Shown: positions 1-9,152, counted from the first letter of the stretch. The stretch: 64,000 nt of DNA from Flavobacteriaceae bacterium (GCA_004762155.1 SIHP01000016.1:1-64000); one strand, 5' to 3'. Translations and numbers: made by a program. Notes: a model not told the origin generated them from the sequence alone.

Positions 1-174
1 ATACGAATTTGTCTAGATTTTAAAGCTCTTGTATATAATATATGGAGTAATTACTTTTGTTGGTACAATTTTTTAAGTCTATAAAGATTGTGAAAGTTGG
101 GATTTATGAACTAATATTAATAATATATTTTAAAAGAGTTTGGAGTTGTTTTATAGGCTTTATGCATAAAATAT

Positions 175-2868
175 TTACTTCCAGATTAAAGCTTCTGTAG
201 TAATACCTTTTTTGATATTATCTATATGAAATATCTTTGATTTTAATAGTAGTTTTCTACCTTCTAAAGTTCTTGTGTACATGAGTTTTGATTTACTAAT
301 ATTAAACTGCCAATACGTCTGATATTTTATAGCATCATTTTTTCTATTAGAGAACAAGGTTGGAACTGGAAAAAAGTTCTGAACATTAATTTTTTTTCTA
401 AGCCAGTTAGTTTTTATAATTAAATATTTAGGATTATTTATTGGAGCTAAAACATCTTGTAAAGCAGAAATGAATAAGTTATTTTCATATCTATTTGCGT
501 TATTTATTGTGCAAATAATATCACCCTTTTGTAATAATTCAGTATTTATAATTATTTCCTCTCTATTTGTAGTCATATAATTTAAATCATACAAACTATC
601 TATAATTGTTAGAGCTATTTTATCAACTTTTTTGTGAATTAAACCATATCTAAAATACATTTGTAAAGCTTTATATATCTTATATCCGAAAGTAAGACCT
701 AATCCTGTTATTAATGAGTATATAAAATAATGAAGACCTTTATGAATTATAATATTAAAATTTTTAATTAAGTATTGTGGGAGATAGATTGCAAGGCCTA
801 TTGTAATTTCTCCAAGAGAATATTTTAGTATATCTTGAAAATAGATTCTTTTCTGTCTTAAAAATCTTTTATCTTTTCTATGCAATAATTTAATTTCTTT
901 TGAAAGAGAATTTCCTTCAATAATAGCTTCATTCCATTTTTTGGAGATGATATTTCTATTCTTTGAAATGTTTATTGTTTTATTATTATTTAATGCTAAA
1001 GTTTTAGAATTAATTATATTTTCTAAATTTAGTCTATCTATTCCATTAGTTATAATTGTTTTTTCATCATTAGAAATACCTAAAAAAGCATCAAACCTTT
1101 TTGATAAAATGCCATAATCTTTACCCCCAAATTCATCAGTAGTATCTATACAAGCTAAGTGCCATATTAGTGCAGTTTTATTTTTATTACTGTTGTTAAT
1201 TCTAATAGCTCTTCCTCTCATTTGGTTAGAAGTAACGAAAGAACCAACTACAGATGCTAAAATTAAACTATTAATTGAAGGAGCGTCCCAACCTTCACCT
1301 AATAATGATTTTGTACCAACTAATACCTTGATATAGCCTAATTCAAAAAGTTCAGTAATTGTTTCAACTAAAGTTTTTTTGGATGTACTTTTTGAATTTA
1401 GAATGACAAATTCGGAATCTGATTTTAAAGGAACATAGCTATAATTCTCAATCGTATCAATTAACCCTAATTTAGATATTAATGAACTATGAATAATAAC
1501 TAAGCTACCTGTAAGAACAGCTAAATTATGTTTGTATTTAATTTCTCTTTTTAAATTAAGAAATATTGGAAGAACTCCTAATTTTTGAATATCATTTATA
1601 CTTGAGTCGTTTATATTTAAATACTCTTTTCTAATATAATCTGATAAAATGACACACTGTAAATTATCAAGGAGATTTTTTTCTTCCTGCTTAACAATGG
1701 TCACTATACTTTTTAATTTACTAGGACTGTTGGTTAATGATTTGTATAGTAAATTATTACCAATTAAATTAACTTTGTTTTTTGAAAATACTGATAACCT
1801 CTTAAGTTTTTTCTCTAAAGGTAATAAGTAAGTTTCACTTTCAATTAACTGTTGCCTATCAGTAACTAATAAATGCTGTAATAATATCTGAATCCATTGA
1901 TTATTAATTTTAGGAAAATCTATAATTTCATTATTTTCAAAACCAAGTATTTCTAATTTTTCTCTTGGTATTAATATACCACTCTCATTAAGGAATATTA
2001 GAAGAGAAGAAAAGAATTCAGAATATTTATATAACTCCTCTAAATTCTCTTCAGTTTTACTATAAAAACGATGTTGTTTTATTAATGTTATAAAAGCTTT
2101 ATCACCTAATAAATCATCAACAAAATTAGAAATTTTTAATCTAAAATCTGTAATGAAGTTTATTTCTTTATCTAAAGGTTCAGAAAAGAAAATTAAATCT
2201 TGATGTGGGCATAAATTTTTTTCCTTCACTAAATCAGGCACAACAATTTCATCATCTATTTCTCCGCATAAATCAAAATACTTATGAATTTCATTGTTAT
2301 CACTATCATATGGAGGAGTTGCAGTTAATGCTACAACAGTTTGTTTGTTTTGTTGTTTAAGTTGATATAAACATTTCCACCATTCATTTTTTAAATGATG
2401 AGCTTCATCTAAAACTAATGTTTCTATATCATGTTCCTTAAAAAAAGACAAATAGTCTTCTTGACATTTAAAACTTTTAAAAAAAGAATGTAAACCTTGA
2501 TAGGTTGAAAATGTAATATCAGAAGGAGATTTGATATCAAAAGAAATATTTGAAAAATTAGAATTGTCAGTAAAAAACTCTTGTAATCTGTCATTCCATT
2601 GATTTCTTATGGTTAAAGTAGGAGACAAGACCAAAGTTTTTTTTCCTATTCTTCTTAAAATTTCAATACCTAAAATTGTTTTTCCAGAGCCTGGTGGAGC
2701 AACTATATGAAAATGATTATCATTTATATGTTTATCAAAATTATTTAAAACAGTTGCTTGGTAAGGTCTCCAAGACAACGAAAAATTAAGTTCTTTAATA
2801 GATTTCAGCAATTTTTTTTTATTTAGAATACCAATATAAAGTATTTTTTTAATTGTATTAATTTTCAT
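175..2868 (-). CDS. SF2 DEAD/DEAH-box helicase with C-terminal membrane segments
   Basis: An 897-residue superfamily 2 helicase/translocase. Visible motifs in order are Walker A APPGSGKT (57-64), the Walker B box DEAH (154-157), TATPP motif III (182-186), GEGWDAP (524-530) and motif VI QMRGRAIR (549-556). The long insert between motif III and the second RecA domain (about 190-500) is unrecognised. After the helicase core, residues about 684-706 and 711-729 form two hydrophobic stretches that look like a membrane hairpin, which is unusual for this family. A soluble tail of about 165 residues follows. It stands alone: the divergent lipoprotein starts 121 bp away and the left side leaves the window. 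Single helicases of this kind often sit in defence or mobile regions, but no partner nuclease is visible. The ATP-driven nucleic-acid translocase assignment is firm; its biological role is unknown. Confidence 0.8.
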   Translation of the reverse strand: MKINTIKKILYIGILNKKKLLKSIKELNFSLSWRPYQATVLNNFDKHINDNHFHIVAPPGSGKTILGIEILRRIGKKTLVLSPTLTIRNQWNDRLQEFFTDNSNFSNISFDIKSPSDITFSTYQGLHSFFKSFKCQEDYLSFFKEHDIETLVLDEAHHLKNEWWKCLYQLKQQNKQTVVALTATPPYDSDNNEIHKYFDLCGEIDDEIVVPDLVKEKNLCPHQDLIFFSEPLDKEINFITDFRLKISNFVDDLLGDKAFITLIKQHRFYSKTEENLEELYKYSEFFSSLLIFLNESGILIPREKLEILGFENNEIIDFPKINNQWIQILLQHLLVTDRQQLIESETYLLPLEKKLKRLSVFSKNKVNLIGNNLLYKSLTNSPSKLKSIVTIVKQEEKNLLDNLQCVILSDYIRKEYLNINDSSINDIQKLGVLPIFLNLKREIKYKHNLAVLTGSLVIIHSSLISKLGLIDTIENYSYVPLKSDSEFVILNSKSTSKKTLVETITELFELGYIKVLVGTKSLLGEGWDAPSINSLILASVVGSFVTSNQMRGRAIRINNSNKNKTALIWHLACIDTTDEFGGKDYGILSKRFDAFLGISNDEKTIITNGIDRLNLENIINSKTLALNNNKTINISKNRNIISKKWNEAIIEGNSLSKEIKLLHRKDKRFLRQKRIYFQDILKYSLGEITIGLAIYLPQYLIKNFNIIIHKGLHYFIYSLITGLGLTFGYKIYKALQMYFRYGLIHKKVDKIALTIIDSLYDLNYMTTNREEIIINTELLQKGDIICTINNANRYENNLFISALQDVLAPINNPKYLIIKTNWLRKKINVQNFFPVPTLFSNRKNDAIKYQTYWQFNISKSKLMYTRTLEGRKLLLKSKIFHIDNIKKGITTEALIWK

Positions 2869-2989
2869 TTAAGTTCTAATAAAAATTTGATATTTATAAG
2901 TTTACTATTTAGTAACTTTTTTTTCAAAATGAAATTATTAAAATATCATTTTAAATGTTAAATTTCGGAAACTAATTAAATTTAAATTT

Positions 2990-3979
2990 ATGAAAATTCA
3001 AGTTAAATCAATTTTTAACAAAGCTTGCTTATTATTAAGTATTGGAATCTTATCAATCTCTTGTACATCAAATACTGATGACATGTTAGTGGAAACATCG
3101 TCAAGTATTGATATTAAAACAGCTACAAATATTGAATCTAAAGTATCTTATTCTGATGCAACTATTGCAGCAAGATATGCACCAGTATTTTATCAAGATG
3201 TTGATACTACAGATGGTTGGTGTAGTAATCAATCAAAAAGTGGATCTGCTGATTGGATAACGGCTGTAGATTATGATGGTGATTGGAATACTAAAAATAA
3301 CTGGGACAATATGGTTTCTGGAAGAGATTCAGGAAAGTTAGTTCCTTATGTATATTATTATGTAACATATACTGAAACACACTTTTTCATCCTATACAGT
3401 GTTTATCATCCAAGAGATTGGACAGATGTTCCTTTTTTATGTTCTTTAGATTCTCATGAAAATGATATGGAAGCTGCTTTAGTAACAGCCAAAAGAAATA
3501 CAAACGGAAGTTATGGTGCTATTATTGATATTCAAACTATATTTCATACAGAAGTATTAGATTACGCTAGAAATGAAGTAACTATAGAATCTGCAGGTAG
3601 AGTACAGTTCTTTATTGAAGCAAAAGGACACGGAATTAGAGCATTCAGTGATTCTAAAGGTACAGATAGTTCGTATATAAAATACTATTACAATGCTGCA
3701 CAAGCTGTAACACCAGATAAAGATTCTAATAACTTGCCTCAAGATGTAAACTATAATTTACTTCCTTTAGAAAGTACTTTATGGTTACAACGTAATAATC
3801 CATTAACTGTAACTGGTAAAGCTTTAGTGGGAGATAATGGAGATGGAAGTAATAAAGCAAGCACACCATGGGGCTGGGAAAATGGAGTTTTATGTAAAAA
3901 TCCAGCACAGTATTTAAAAGATAAATATAATTGGACTAGTTTTTCTACTGATTATATTAGTGACACTCCAATACAGTAA
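2990..3979 (+). CDS. Lipoprotein with a VPS62/NPP1-like domain
   Basis: A 329-residue exported protein. The N-terminus is a lipoprotein signal ending at Cys25 (LSISCTS). The mature part contains YAPVFYQD, a Trp/Asp-rich stretch, TETHFFILYSVYHPRDW and the motif SHENDMEAALV. The combination of a YAP start, an aromatic strand and an H-E-x-D-x-E motif resembles VPS62 and necrosis-inducing-protein-like (NPP1) beta-sandwich domains, in which the His/Asp/Glu cluster binds a metal. That similarity is judged from memory of the motif, so the family assignment is moderate; the lipoprotein call is firm. It is monocistronic and followed by a strong hairpin terminator at 3999-4024. Function is unknown; a secreted or surface-active protein is plausible. 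Confidence 0.6.
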   Translation: MKIQVKSIFNKACLLLSIGILSISCTSNTDDMLVETSSSIDIKTATNIESKVSYSDATIAARYAPVFYQDVDTTDGWCSNQSKSGSADWITAVDYDGDWNTKNNWDNMVSGRDSGKLVPYVYYYVTYTETHFFILYSVYHPRDWTDVPFLCSLDSHENDMEAALVTAKRNTNGSYGAIIDIQTIFHTEVLDYARNEVTIESAGRVQFFIEAKGHGIRAFSDSKGTDSSYIKYYYNAAQAVTPDKDSNNLPQDVNYNLLPLESTLWLQRNNPLTVTGKALVGDNGDGSNKASTPWGWENGVLCKNPAQYLKDKYNWTSFSTDYISDTPIQ

Positions 3980-3998
3980 TAATTTAAAAAAAACATAA

Positions 3999-4024
3999 AG
4001 CGCTATATTTTTAAGTATAGCGCT
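3999..4024 (+). terminator. Hairpin terminator after the VPS62-like lipoprotein
   Basis: A perfect 9-bp stem AGCGCTATA / TATAGCGCT has an 8-nt loop. It is preceded by an A-run and followed by ATTTTATATT. It lies 20 bp after the stop of the upstream plus-strand gene and 110 bp before the next start. Confidence 0.75.
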
Positions 4025-4134
4025 ATTTTATATTAAATGAATTAGATTTTAGTTCTAAAAGAATCAGATTTATATTTTAGTTTTTATTAATTAATAAAAC
4101 AAGTAGCAGGTTTATTAAGGATTATATTGTAGAC

Positions 4135-4758
4135 ATGAGAAAACTAATTTTTATATGTTTTGTTTTTATGTTTTGTTTTTCATGTAAAAAAGAAAAGCCA
4201 ACAATTTTATATTCAAATTTGAGAGGAGTAGGATTGGGACCTGAATTGGACACTATTTTTAATTTAGATAATTATAAAACATTAAAAGATTTTGAAAAAG
4301 GGAGATATGCATATAGAAATATGTCCCCACCAGCTACAATTACATATAGTTTTCAAGAAAAAGAATACATTATAAATTTAGATTGTATTCCTAATGTTTG
4401 CATGGGTTTTTTTCCTCAAAAAAGTAGAAACACATTATATATCTATAAAGATTCTATAGTAAAACCAATAACATATGGTTTTTTACCCGAACGATACCCT
4501 TTTGATAGTTTGCATACTATTTATAAAAAAGACATTTTTAATTCTAAAAAAGTAGAAAATTATTCAGACTCAACAAAAGAATTGGTTTTGTCTCTTCAAT
4601 TACCAGATTCAACCTCTATAACAGCAACAAAAAAGATTATTAATAGTATTCTAGATTCTTATTTAAAGTTTAAAGAAAAGGCAAAAGACTCTTTACCACT
4701 AAACATTACTATTGATTACAAAAGACCAATGCCACCTTCAAAGAAAATAAAGTATTAA
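4135..4758 (+). CDS. Hypothetical lipoprotein
   Basis: A 207-residue protein with a short lipoprotein signal (FCFSCKKEK, lipid-attachment Cys17). I do not recognise the mature domain. It contains a two-cysteine hydrophobic stretch, DCIPNVCMGFFP (about residues 82-93), and a lysine-rich, proline-containing tail. The ATG at 4135 follows a 110-bp spacer after the preceding terminator. The stop codon overlaps the stop codon of the convergent gene on the other strand (TTAA at 4755-4758), so the pair shares a 3' end. Probably anchored in the inner or outer membrane facing the periplasm; function unknown. Confidence 0.65.
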   Translation: MRKLIFICFVFMFCFSCKKEKPTILYSNLRGVGLGPELDTIFNLDNYKTLKDFEKGRYAYRNMSPPATITYSFQEKEYIINLDCIPNVCMGFFPQKSRNTLYIYKDSIVKPITYGFLPERYPFDSLHTIYKKDIFNSKKVENYSDSTKELVLSLQLPDSTSITATKKIINSILDSYLKFKEKAKDSLPLNITIDYKRPMPPSKKIKY

Positions 4759-6293
4759 CAAGAAAAATCTAAACTAATTTCAGCAAATTTTTCTATCAAA
4801 TTACCTTTGTTATCACTAGGTGATAAAAACAAAATTTTTCGTTCTTGTTCATAATGTATTGGGCTGTCTATAATAAAATCTGGATTTCCATCATTATTTA
4901 TATCACCAATAAATAAAATTTTAGGAACCGTATCATCAAACTGAGTTTGTTGAAATATAATTTGAGATTTCCCTTCAGATTGAATACTTAAGGTATATGT
5001 TTTATCACCTGTAACTTCAATATTGGTAAAATTTCCAGAAGCTTTTAAAGTATAATTTTTAGTATTCAACTCAAATTTAAATTCATTGCCAGACCATATA
5101 ACATCACTAGGAGTTTCAGTAAAAATAATTTCTGAAAATGAATTTCTCAATGAAAACTTATTAATAAAAAGCAATGTTTCTTTTTTTGAACTTAAACAAG
5201 TTAAAGAATCTCCAGTACATTCATTATATCCTCTTTTTTTATTAAATTGAGGTGTATTTAAGTAGTAATTACCATTTTCCTTATAAAGTTGTACCCAATT
5301 CGTATTTAGTTTATCTATTAAAGGTTTTTCATAACTATCACTATAACAAGAAGGAACTAAAATAGCTGTATTGGTTTTTATAAAATTACTTTCTTTCTGA
5401 AGAAAACCATTAAAAACATAACCAACAGACCAGTTATTAGACAAATCATTTTCTATTTTCACCCAATTTCCTTTAATCAATTTGCCGTTATCTTTTATTT
5501 CTAAAGGATATTTTGTTATTTCTTGAATAGTAGTTTTTGCCATAAAAGGAAGTCTACCTATTTTTTTCCCTTTCAAACTAGGTTTATCACGTATTGTAAG
5601 TCCGTTTAAAGCAGTAACAATATATTTAGTTGCGTTTAATTCTGTTTTATTTATGATTTTAGATCCATTCCATGTTAGTTTTTCTAGTCTATTTATTTCA
5701 ATAGGATTTAAGTTGTTTTTTGAAATATCATAAAGTTTCTCAATACTATAAAAAGTATTTAATTTACCAAATAGGTATTCGTAATAAGGATCACTAGCTT
5801 CAACCGAAGAAAATGATATAATAGGTAATTCAATATATTGATTGTCTAATGTTTGTATAATATAAACATTAGTAATAGAGCAACCACAATAACATTCTTC
5901 AATAGTAAAATTGAGTATTTTTTTTACATTTTTAAGATTATGATTTGTAATTTCAAATACTTTAGCATCTTCGTAAGCTTCTACTTCAACAGTATGTTCT
6001 GCAATAACTTCACCACGTTTATTTTTAAGAAAAATAGTTTCGGTAGCATCTATATCACCGTTATATGGTTTGGGTATTTTTGTAAGAAAAAACTCTTTAG
6101 ATTCAACTTCTATAGATTTAGCAATAGAATCAACACTATTATTTATGGTATTAATTTTAAAAGCTGTTGTTTCTTTAGAAACATTTTTTTTCTCTGCTAA
6201 AGGAGCAGAACTTTTAATTTCTTTTTTACAAGACCATAAAAGTGAAAAAAAAATAAAAGGAGCAACTTTTTCATAGATTTTAGTTTTACTCAT
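4755..6293 (-). CDS. Lipoprotein with bacterial SH3 and FG-GAP-like regions
   Basis: A 512-residue protein with a lipoprotein signal ending at LWSC (Cys22). Residues about 223-295 match the bacterial SH3 pattern (TALNGLTIRDKPS, then GKKIGRLPF, later NWVKIEN and VGYVFNGF). Bacterial SH3 domains commonly bind cell-wall peptides or proteins. Near the C-terminus, FIGDINNDGNPDFII (about 468-482) is the calcium-binding D-x-N-x-D-G-x-x-D loop typical of FG-GAP/VCBS repeats. The region between about 60 and 200 carries CYCGC and is unassigned. The start codon overlaps the end of trmD by 8 bp, so it is probably co-transcribed with trmD. Role unknown; an envelope sensor or adhesin-like lipoprotein is possible. 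Confidence 0.7.
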   Translation of the reverse strand: MSKTKIYEKVAPFIFFSLLWSCKKEIKSSAPLAEKKNVSKETTAFKINTINNSVDSIAKSIEVESKEFFLTKIPKPYNGDIDATETIFLKNKRGEVIAEHTVEVEAYEDAKVFEITNHNLKNVKKILNFTIEECYCGCSITNVYIIQTLDNQYIELPIISFSSVEASDPYYEYLFGKLNTFYSIEKLYDISKNNLNPIEINRLEKLTWNGSKIINKTELNATKYIVTALNGLTIRDKPSLKGKKIGRLPFMAKTTIQEITKYPLEIKDNGKLIKGNWVKIENDLSNNWSVGYVFNGFLQKESNFIKTNTAILVPSCYSDSYEKPLIDKLNTNWVQLYKENGNYYLNTPQFNKKRGYNECTGDSLTCLSSKKETLLFINKFSLRNSFSEIIFTETPSDVIWSGNEFKFELNTKNYTLKASGNFTNIEVTGDKTYTLSIQSEGKSQIIFQQTQFDDTVPKILFIGDINNDGNPDFIIDSPIHYEQERKILFLSPSDNKGNLIEKFAEISLDFSC

Positions 6294-6963
6294 CTAACAA
6301 ATCGGGTCTAATTTCTTGAGTGCGTTCATAAGCTTTATCACTTCTCCATTCTTCAATTTTAGGAAAGTTTCCAGACAATAAAACTTCAGGAACTTTCATA
6401 CCTTCATACTCAGCAGGTCTTGTATATACAGGAGGTGATAATAAATTATCTTGAAAAGAATCTGTTAAAGCAGATGTTTCATCACCTAAAACACCAGGAA
6501 TTAAACGAATAACAGCATCACATAAAATTGCAGCAGCTAACTCTCCACCAGTTAATACATAATCTCCAATTGATATTTCTTTGGTAATAAATTTATCGCG
6601 AACACGCTGATCTACACCTTTATAATGACCAGTTAAAATAATAATATTTTCTTTTAAAGAAAGTGTATTTGCTGTAGCTTGATTTAAAGTTTTAGCATCA
6701 GGCGTCATGTAAATAATTTCATCATAATTACGTGCTTCTTGTAATTTTTCTATACAGTTAGCAATAGGTTCAATCATTAAAACCATTCCAGCGCCACCAC
6801 CAAATTGTGTGTCATCTAACTGACGATAATTACCCAAACCATATTCACGTAAGTTATGAAAATGAACTTCAGCAACTCCTTTATCAATAGCACGTTTCAT
6901 CATAGAATGTTCAAACGGACTTTTTAATAAATCTGGTGCAACGGTAATGATATCTATTCGCAT
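6286..6963 (-). CDS. trmD: tRNA (guanine-N1-)-methyltransferase TrmD
   Basis: A 225-residue SPOUT-class enzyme that uses S-adenosylmethionine to make m1G37 in tRNAs reading CNN codons, which prevents frameshifting. The family signatures are clear: FGGGAGMVL, MTPDAKTLNQ, the knot-forming ILTGHYKGVDQRV, and ISIGDYVLTGGELAA, which holds the SAM-binding trefoil loop. Length is normal. In many bacteria trmD lies with rpsP, rimM and rplS; none of these is next to it here. The gene runs directly into the SH3 lipoprotein gene with an 8-bp overlap. Confidence 0.97.
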   Translation of the reverse strand: MRIDIITVAPDLLKSPFEHSMMKRAIDKGVAEVHFHNLREYGLGNYRQLDDTQFGGGAGMVLMIEPIANCIEKLQEARNYDEIIYMTPDAKTLNQATANTLSLKENIIILTGHYKGVDQRVRDKFITKEISIGDYVLTGGELAAAILCDAVIRLIPGVLGDETSALTDSFQDNLLSPPVYTRPAEYEGMKVPEVLLSGNFPKIEEWRSDKAYERTQEIRPDLLDE

Positions 6964-7080
6964 TTTTTTTGATGTTTTAAAGAGGCAAAGTTACGAAGGT
7001 TTTACTATGTTTTTTATGAATAAAGGGTTTTTATACAATACTTAATGATTAACGATCTTTAAACCTTCTTTTTGTTTTTT

Positions 7081-7470
7081 TTATGAATTATTTTGATAAA
7101 ACCTTTTCACACACCAAATTAGTACTAAAAGCAATAAGCAATTAACAATGGAAATAGATAAATGAAAGAGATTACTTGGAAACAATAAAATGAAATCATA
7201 ATCTTTTATGGTAGCAGAATAACTAGAAACACAGAAAGGGAATAAAAAAAGTCTGATTTTTACCCAAATATCTTGTTTTACACCATGTTGATTTGTAGAT
7301 AATATCAATGCAAAGCCAATAATAAAAGAAATACCTAAAGAACTTGCCCACAATTTAAGAGAAGCTTCAAAGTATATGCTCATAATAGTTAAATACCAGA
7401 CAAAATAACACCACAAAATAATTTTTTGAATTCTTATGGTTTTAAAATATTTTAATAAGTTGGTTATCAC
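7081..7470 (-). CDS. Small four-helix membrane protein
   Basis: A 129-residue protein made almost entirely of hydrophobic segments: about residues 17-34, 37-58, 70-88 and 100-122, separated by short polar loops. The N-terminus is basic (KTIRIQK), suggesting a cytoplasmic start. No family is recognised. It sits between trmD and an uncharacterised exported protein, with about 110-130 bp on each side, so it probably has its own promoter. Function unknown. Confidence 0.6.
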   Translation of the reverse strand: MITNLLKYFKTIRIQKIILWCYFVWYLTIMSIYFEASLKLWASSLGISFIIGFALILSTNQHGVKQDIWVKIRLFLFPFCVSSYSATIKDYDFILLFPSNLFHLSISIVNCLLLLVLIWCVKRFYQNNS

Positions 7471-7600
7471 AATATCAAATGATTATTTTTATCTATAATG
7501 AATGAAAAAAAATGTAATTTAATTTTTACAACTTCAGTAATTTTAAATAAAATATTTAGCGTTTTTTACTTTATTCTTAATATTTGAAATGATAGATAAA

Positions 7601-8290
7601 CTAATACCCTTTTACAGTTCCCATATCAAGTTCCATCCCTACAGAAGTAAGTGTATGTGTAGTTGGTAATTTAAAACCAGCTTCTGTAGTAATCCAATTC
7701 GTCCAAGTTGCTTCCATTCCACCAACAGGAATTATTTTAACCCACATTTTGTAAGAAACAGGAAGATAATTTTCATCTAAAATCCATAAATAAGAATCTC
7801 CAGGAGTAGAACCACCAGAAGTGTAAGTAATTAATAAGGCATCTTTATCATTATAAGATACAATACTTCTTTCTGTACCAGGATCAAAAACTTTGTAAGG
7901 AGCTATCAACCAAAAAGAATCATTATTAAAATAGCCAATTGCTTTATTTAAAATTTCATCATTTTTAGTTTCTTTTCCATCAATATAAACAACAGATTTT
8001 TCGGTAGCTTTAGTAAATAAAACAACTTTATTATTATCCCAAGTTACTTCAACTTTATGTTCTTGTTTATACCATTTATAAGTATGAACACCTTTAAAAC
8101 TCCATTCTATTATTTTGGTAGTATCATAGGCGTCTTTATTTAAAGCAGTTAACATTTTGGTAGCCAAATCATCAGCATTTTTACCTTTTTCACCTTTAGG
8201 CAAATCTTCACTATTGCTATATCCGAAAATAAAAATTGCGGCAACAGCTAAAACTAAAACAATAACAATGATTTTTAAAAACTTCTTCAT
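7601..8290 (-). CDS. Uncharacterised exported protein, beta-rich
   Basis: A 229-residue protein. The N-terminus is a lysine start plus one long hydrophobic segment (residues 5-23, IIVIVLVLAVAAIFIFGY) and works as a signal anchor or uncleaved signal. The rest alternates polar and aromatic residues (SFKGVHTYKWYKQEHKVEV, DSYLWILDENYLPVSYKMWV), as in lipid-shuttling LolA-like or other beta-sheet periplasmic domains. That comparison is a guess at fold level only. No catalytic motif is visible. Bacteroidota genomes carry many such proteins without assigned function. Confidence 0.6.
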   Translation of the reverse strand: MKKFLKIIVIVLVLAVAAIFIFGYSNSEDLPKGEKGKNADDLATKMLTALNKDAYDTTKIIEWSFKGVHTYKWYKQEHKVEVTWDNNKVVLFTKATEKSVVYIDGKETKNDEILNKAIGYFNNDSFWLIAPYKVFDPGTERSIVSYNDKDALLITYTSGGSTPGDSYLWILDENYLPVSYKMWVKIIPVGGMEATWTNWITTEAGFKLPTTHTLTSVGMELDMGTVKGY

Positions 8291-8339
8291 AAAAAAAATG
8301 ATAAATTAAGCTGCAAATTTATCATTTTTAAATAAGATG

Positions 8340-8999
8340 TTATTTGTTTTGTTGGTAATAATCCAAAACATGTTTAGGAATATCCATTTTTTGTGGTAAA
8401 CCTTTATCAGCAATAGGATATTCAGCAATTTGCTTTATAGGAACAATACCAGCCCAAACTTCTTCTTTATAATCTTCAGGTTCGTCGCCAACACCTTCGG
8501 CTCTTACTTTTGCAGAAGCTGTTTCTATGGTAAATTCAGCTACCAATGTACGATCTAATTCTTGTTGATTCATTGGACGTAAAGAATCCCAACGATCTTT
8601 AACCATATGATTAACAATGTTTTCTAAAATATCAGTTTTCTCTTTATCGTTTTCAACTTTTTTTAAGTTACCAAATAAAGTAGCAGATCTGTAATTTACA
8701 GAGTGATGAAAACCAGAACGCGCCAAAACCAATCCGTCTAAATTCATTACGGTCATTGAAATCTTTTCGTTTTCTAAAATACTTGTCAACATTCTATTTG
8801 CAGTAGAACCGTGAATATAAATTTTATCATCTTTTTTTCCGTAAGCCATTGGAATGGTTATAGGATAACCGTCATAAACATAACCAACATATCCCATAAA
8901 ATTGGCATCTAAAATTTTATGTACAGATTCAGTATCATATAAAGCTCTGTTTGCACCTCTTTTTACTCGGTTTCTTTTGTCTTTTGTATACTCTTTCAT
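8340..8999 (-). CDS. Pyridoxamine 5'-phosphate oxidase-family flavoprotein (NimA-like)
   Basis: A 219-residue split-barrel FMN-binding protein. Recognisable features are the N-terminal Lys/Arg-rich start, FMGYVGYVYDGYPITIPMAYG, IYIHGSTANRMLTSI (the FMN phosphate-binding region in the family) and FHHSVNYRSATLFGNL. Members are usually called 5-nitroimidazole antibiotic resistance-like or PPOX class; real substrates are mostly unknown. The gene lies near a MocR/PdxR-type regulator (13251-14735), a regulator family often tied to pyridoxal phosphate metabolism, but repeats and several genes separate them. Upstream is a stretch of short tandem repeats (9030-9143). Confidence 0.85.
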   Translation of the reverse strand: MKEYTKDKRNRVKRGANRALYDTESVHKILDANFMGYVGYVYDGYPITIPMAYGKKDDKIYIHGSTANRMLTSILENEKISMTVMNLDGLVLARSGFHHSVNYRSATLFGNLKKVENDKEKTDILENIVNHMVKDRWDSLRPMNQQELDRTLVAEFTIETASAKVRAEGVGDEPEDYKEEVWAGIVPIKQIAEYPIADKGLPQKMDIPKHVLDYYQQNK

Positions 9000-9029
9000 T
9001 TTTGTTTGTTTTTCTGTTTTAAGAATTTT

Positions 9030-9143
9030 AGGAGTTAAGGAGTTAAGAAGTTAAAAATTTAAGGAGTTAAGTAATTAAGATTTGTTTTTTTACTATTATT
9101 CTCCAATTCTCCAATTCTCCAATTCTCCAATTCTCCAATTCTC
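9030..9143. repeat. Short tandem repeats upstream of the PPOX gene
   Basis: Two arrays lie side by side. At 9101-9143 the 8-bp unit CTCCAATT occurs five times in perfect tandem plus a partial unit. At about 9030-9080 a degenerate 9-bp unit close to AGGAGTTAA occurs about four or five times (GGAGTTAAGGAGTTAAGAAG and then AAGGAGTTAAG). Both lie between the nitrilase-like gene and the PPOX gene on the minus strand. Copy number may vary between strains. Confidence 0.9.
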
Positions 9144-9152
9144 AAAAACTCT

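Noticed and set aside
175..2868. Second HamB or a restriction-modification helicase
   Set aside because: No DUF1837, methyltransferase or nuclease gene is adjacent on the visible side, and the motif set (DEAH, QMRGRAIR) differs from the DEIQ helicase of the Hachiman operon.
5853..6276. Plus-strand ORFs within the SH3 lipoprotein gene
   Set aside because: Phe/Asn-rich shadow frames antisense to a gene with signal peptide and domains.
9101..9143. CRISPR-like repeat array
   Set aside because: Units of 8 bp in direct contact without spacers are a simple tandem repeat; no cas genes are in the window.
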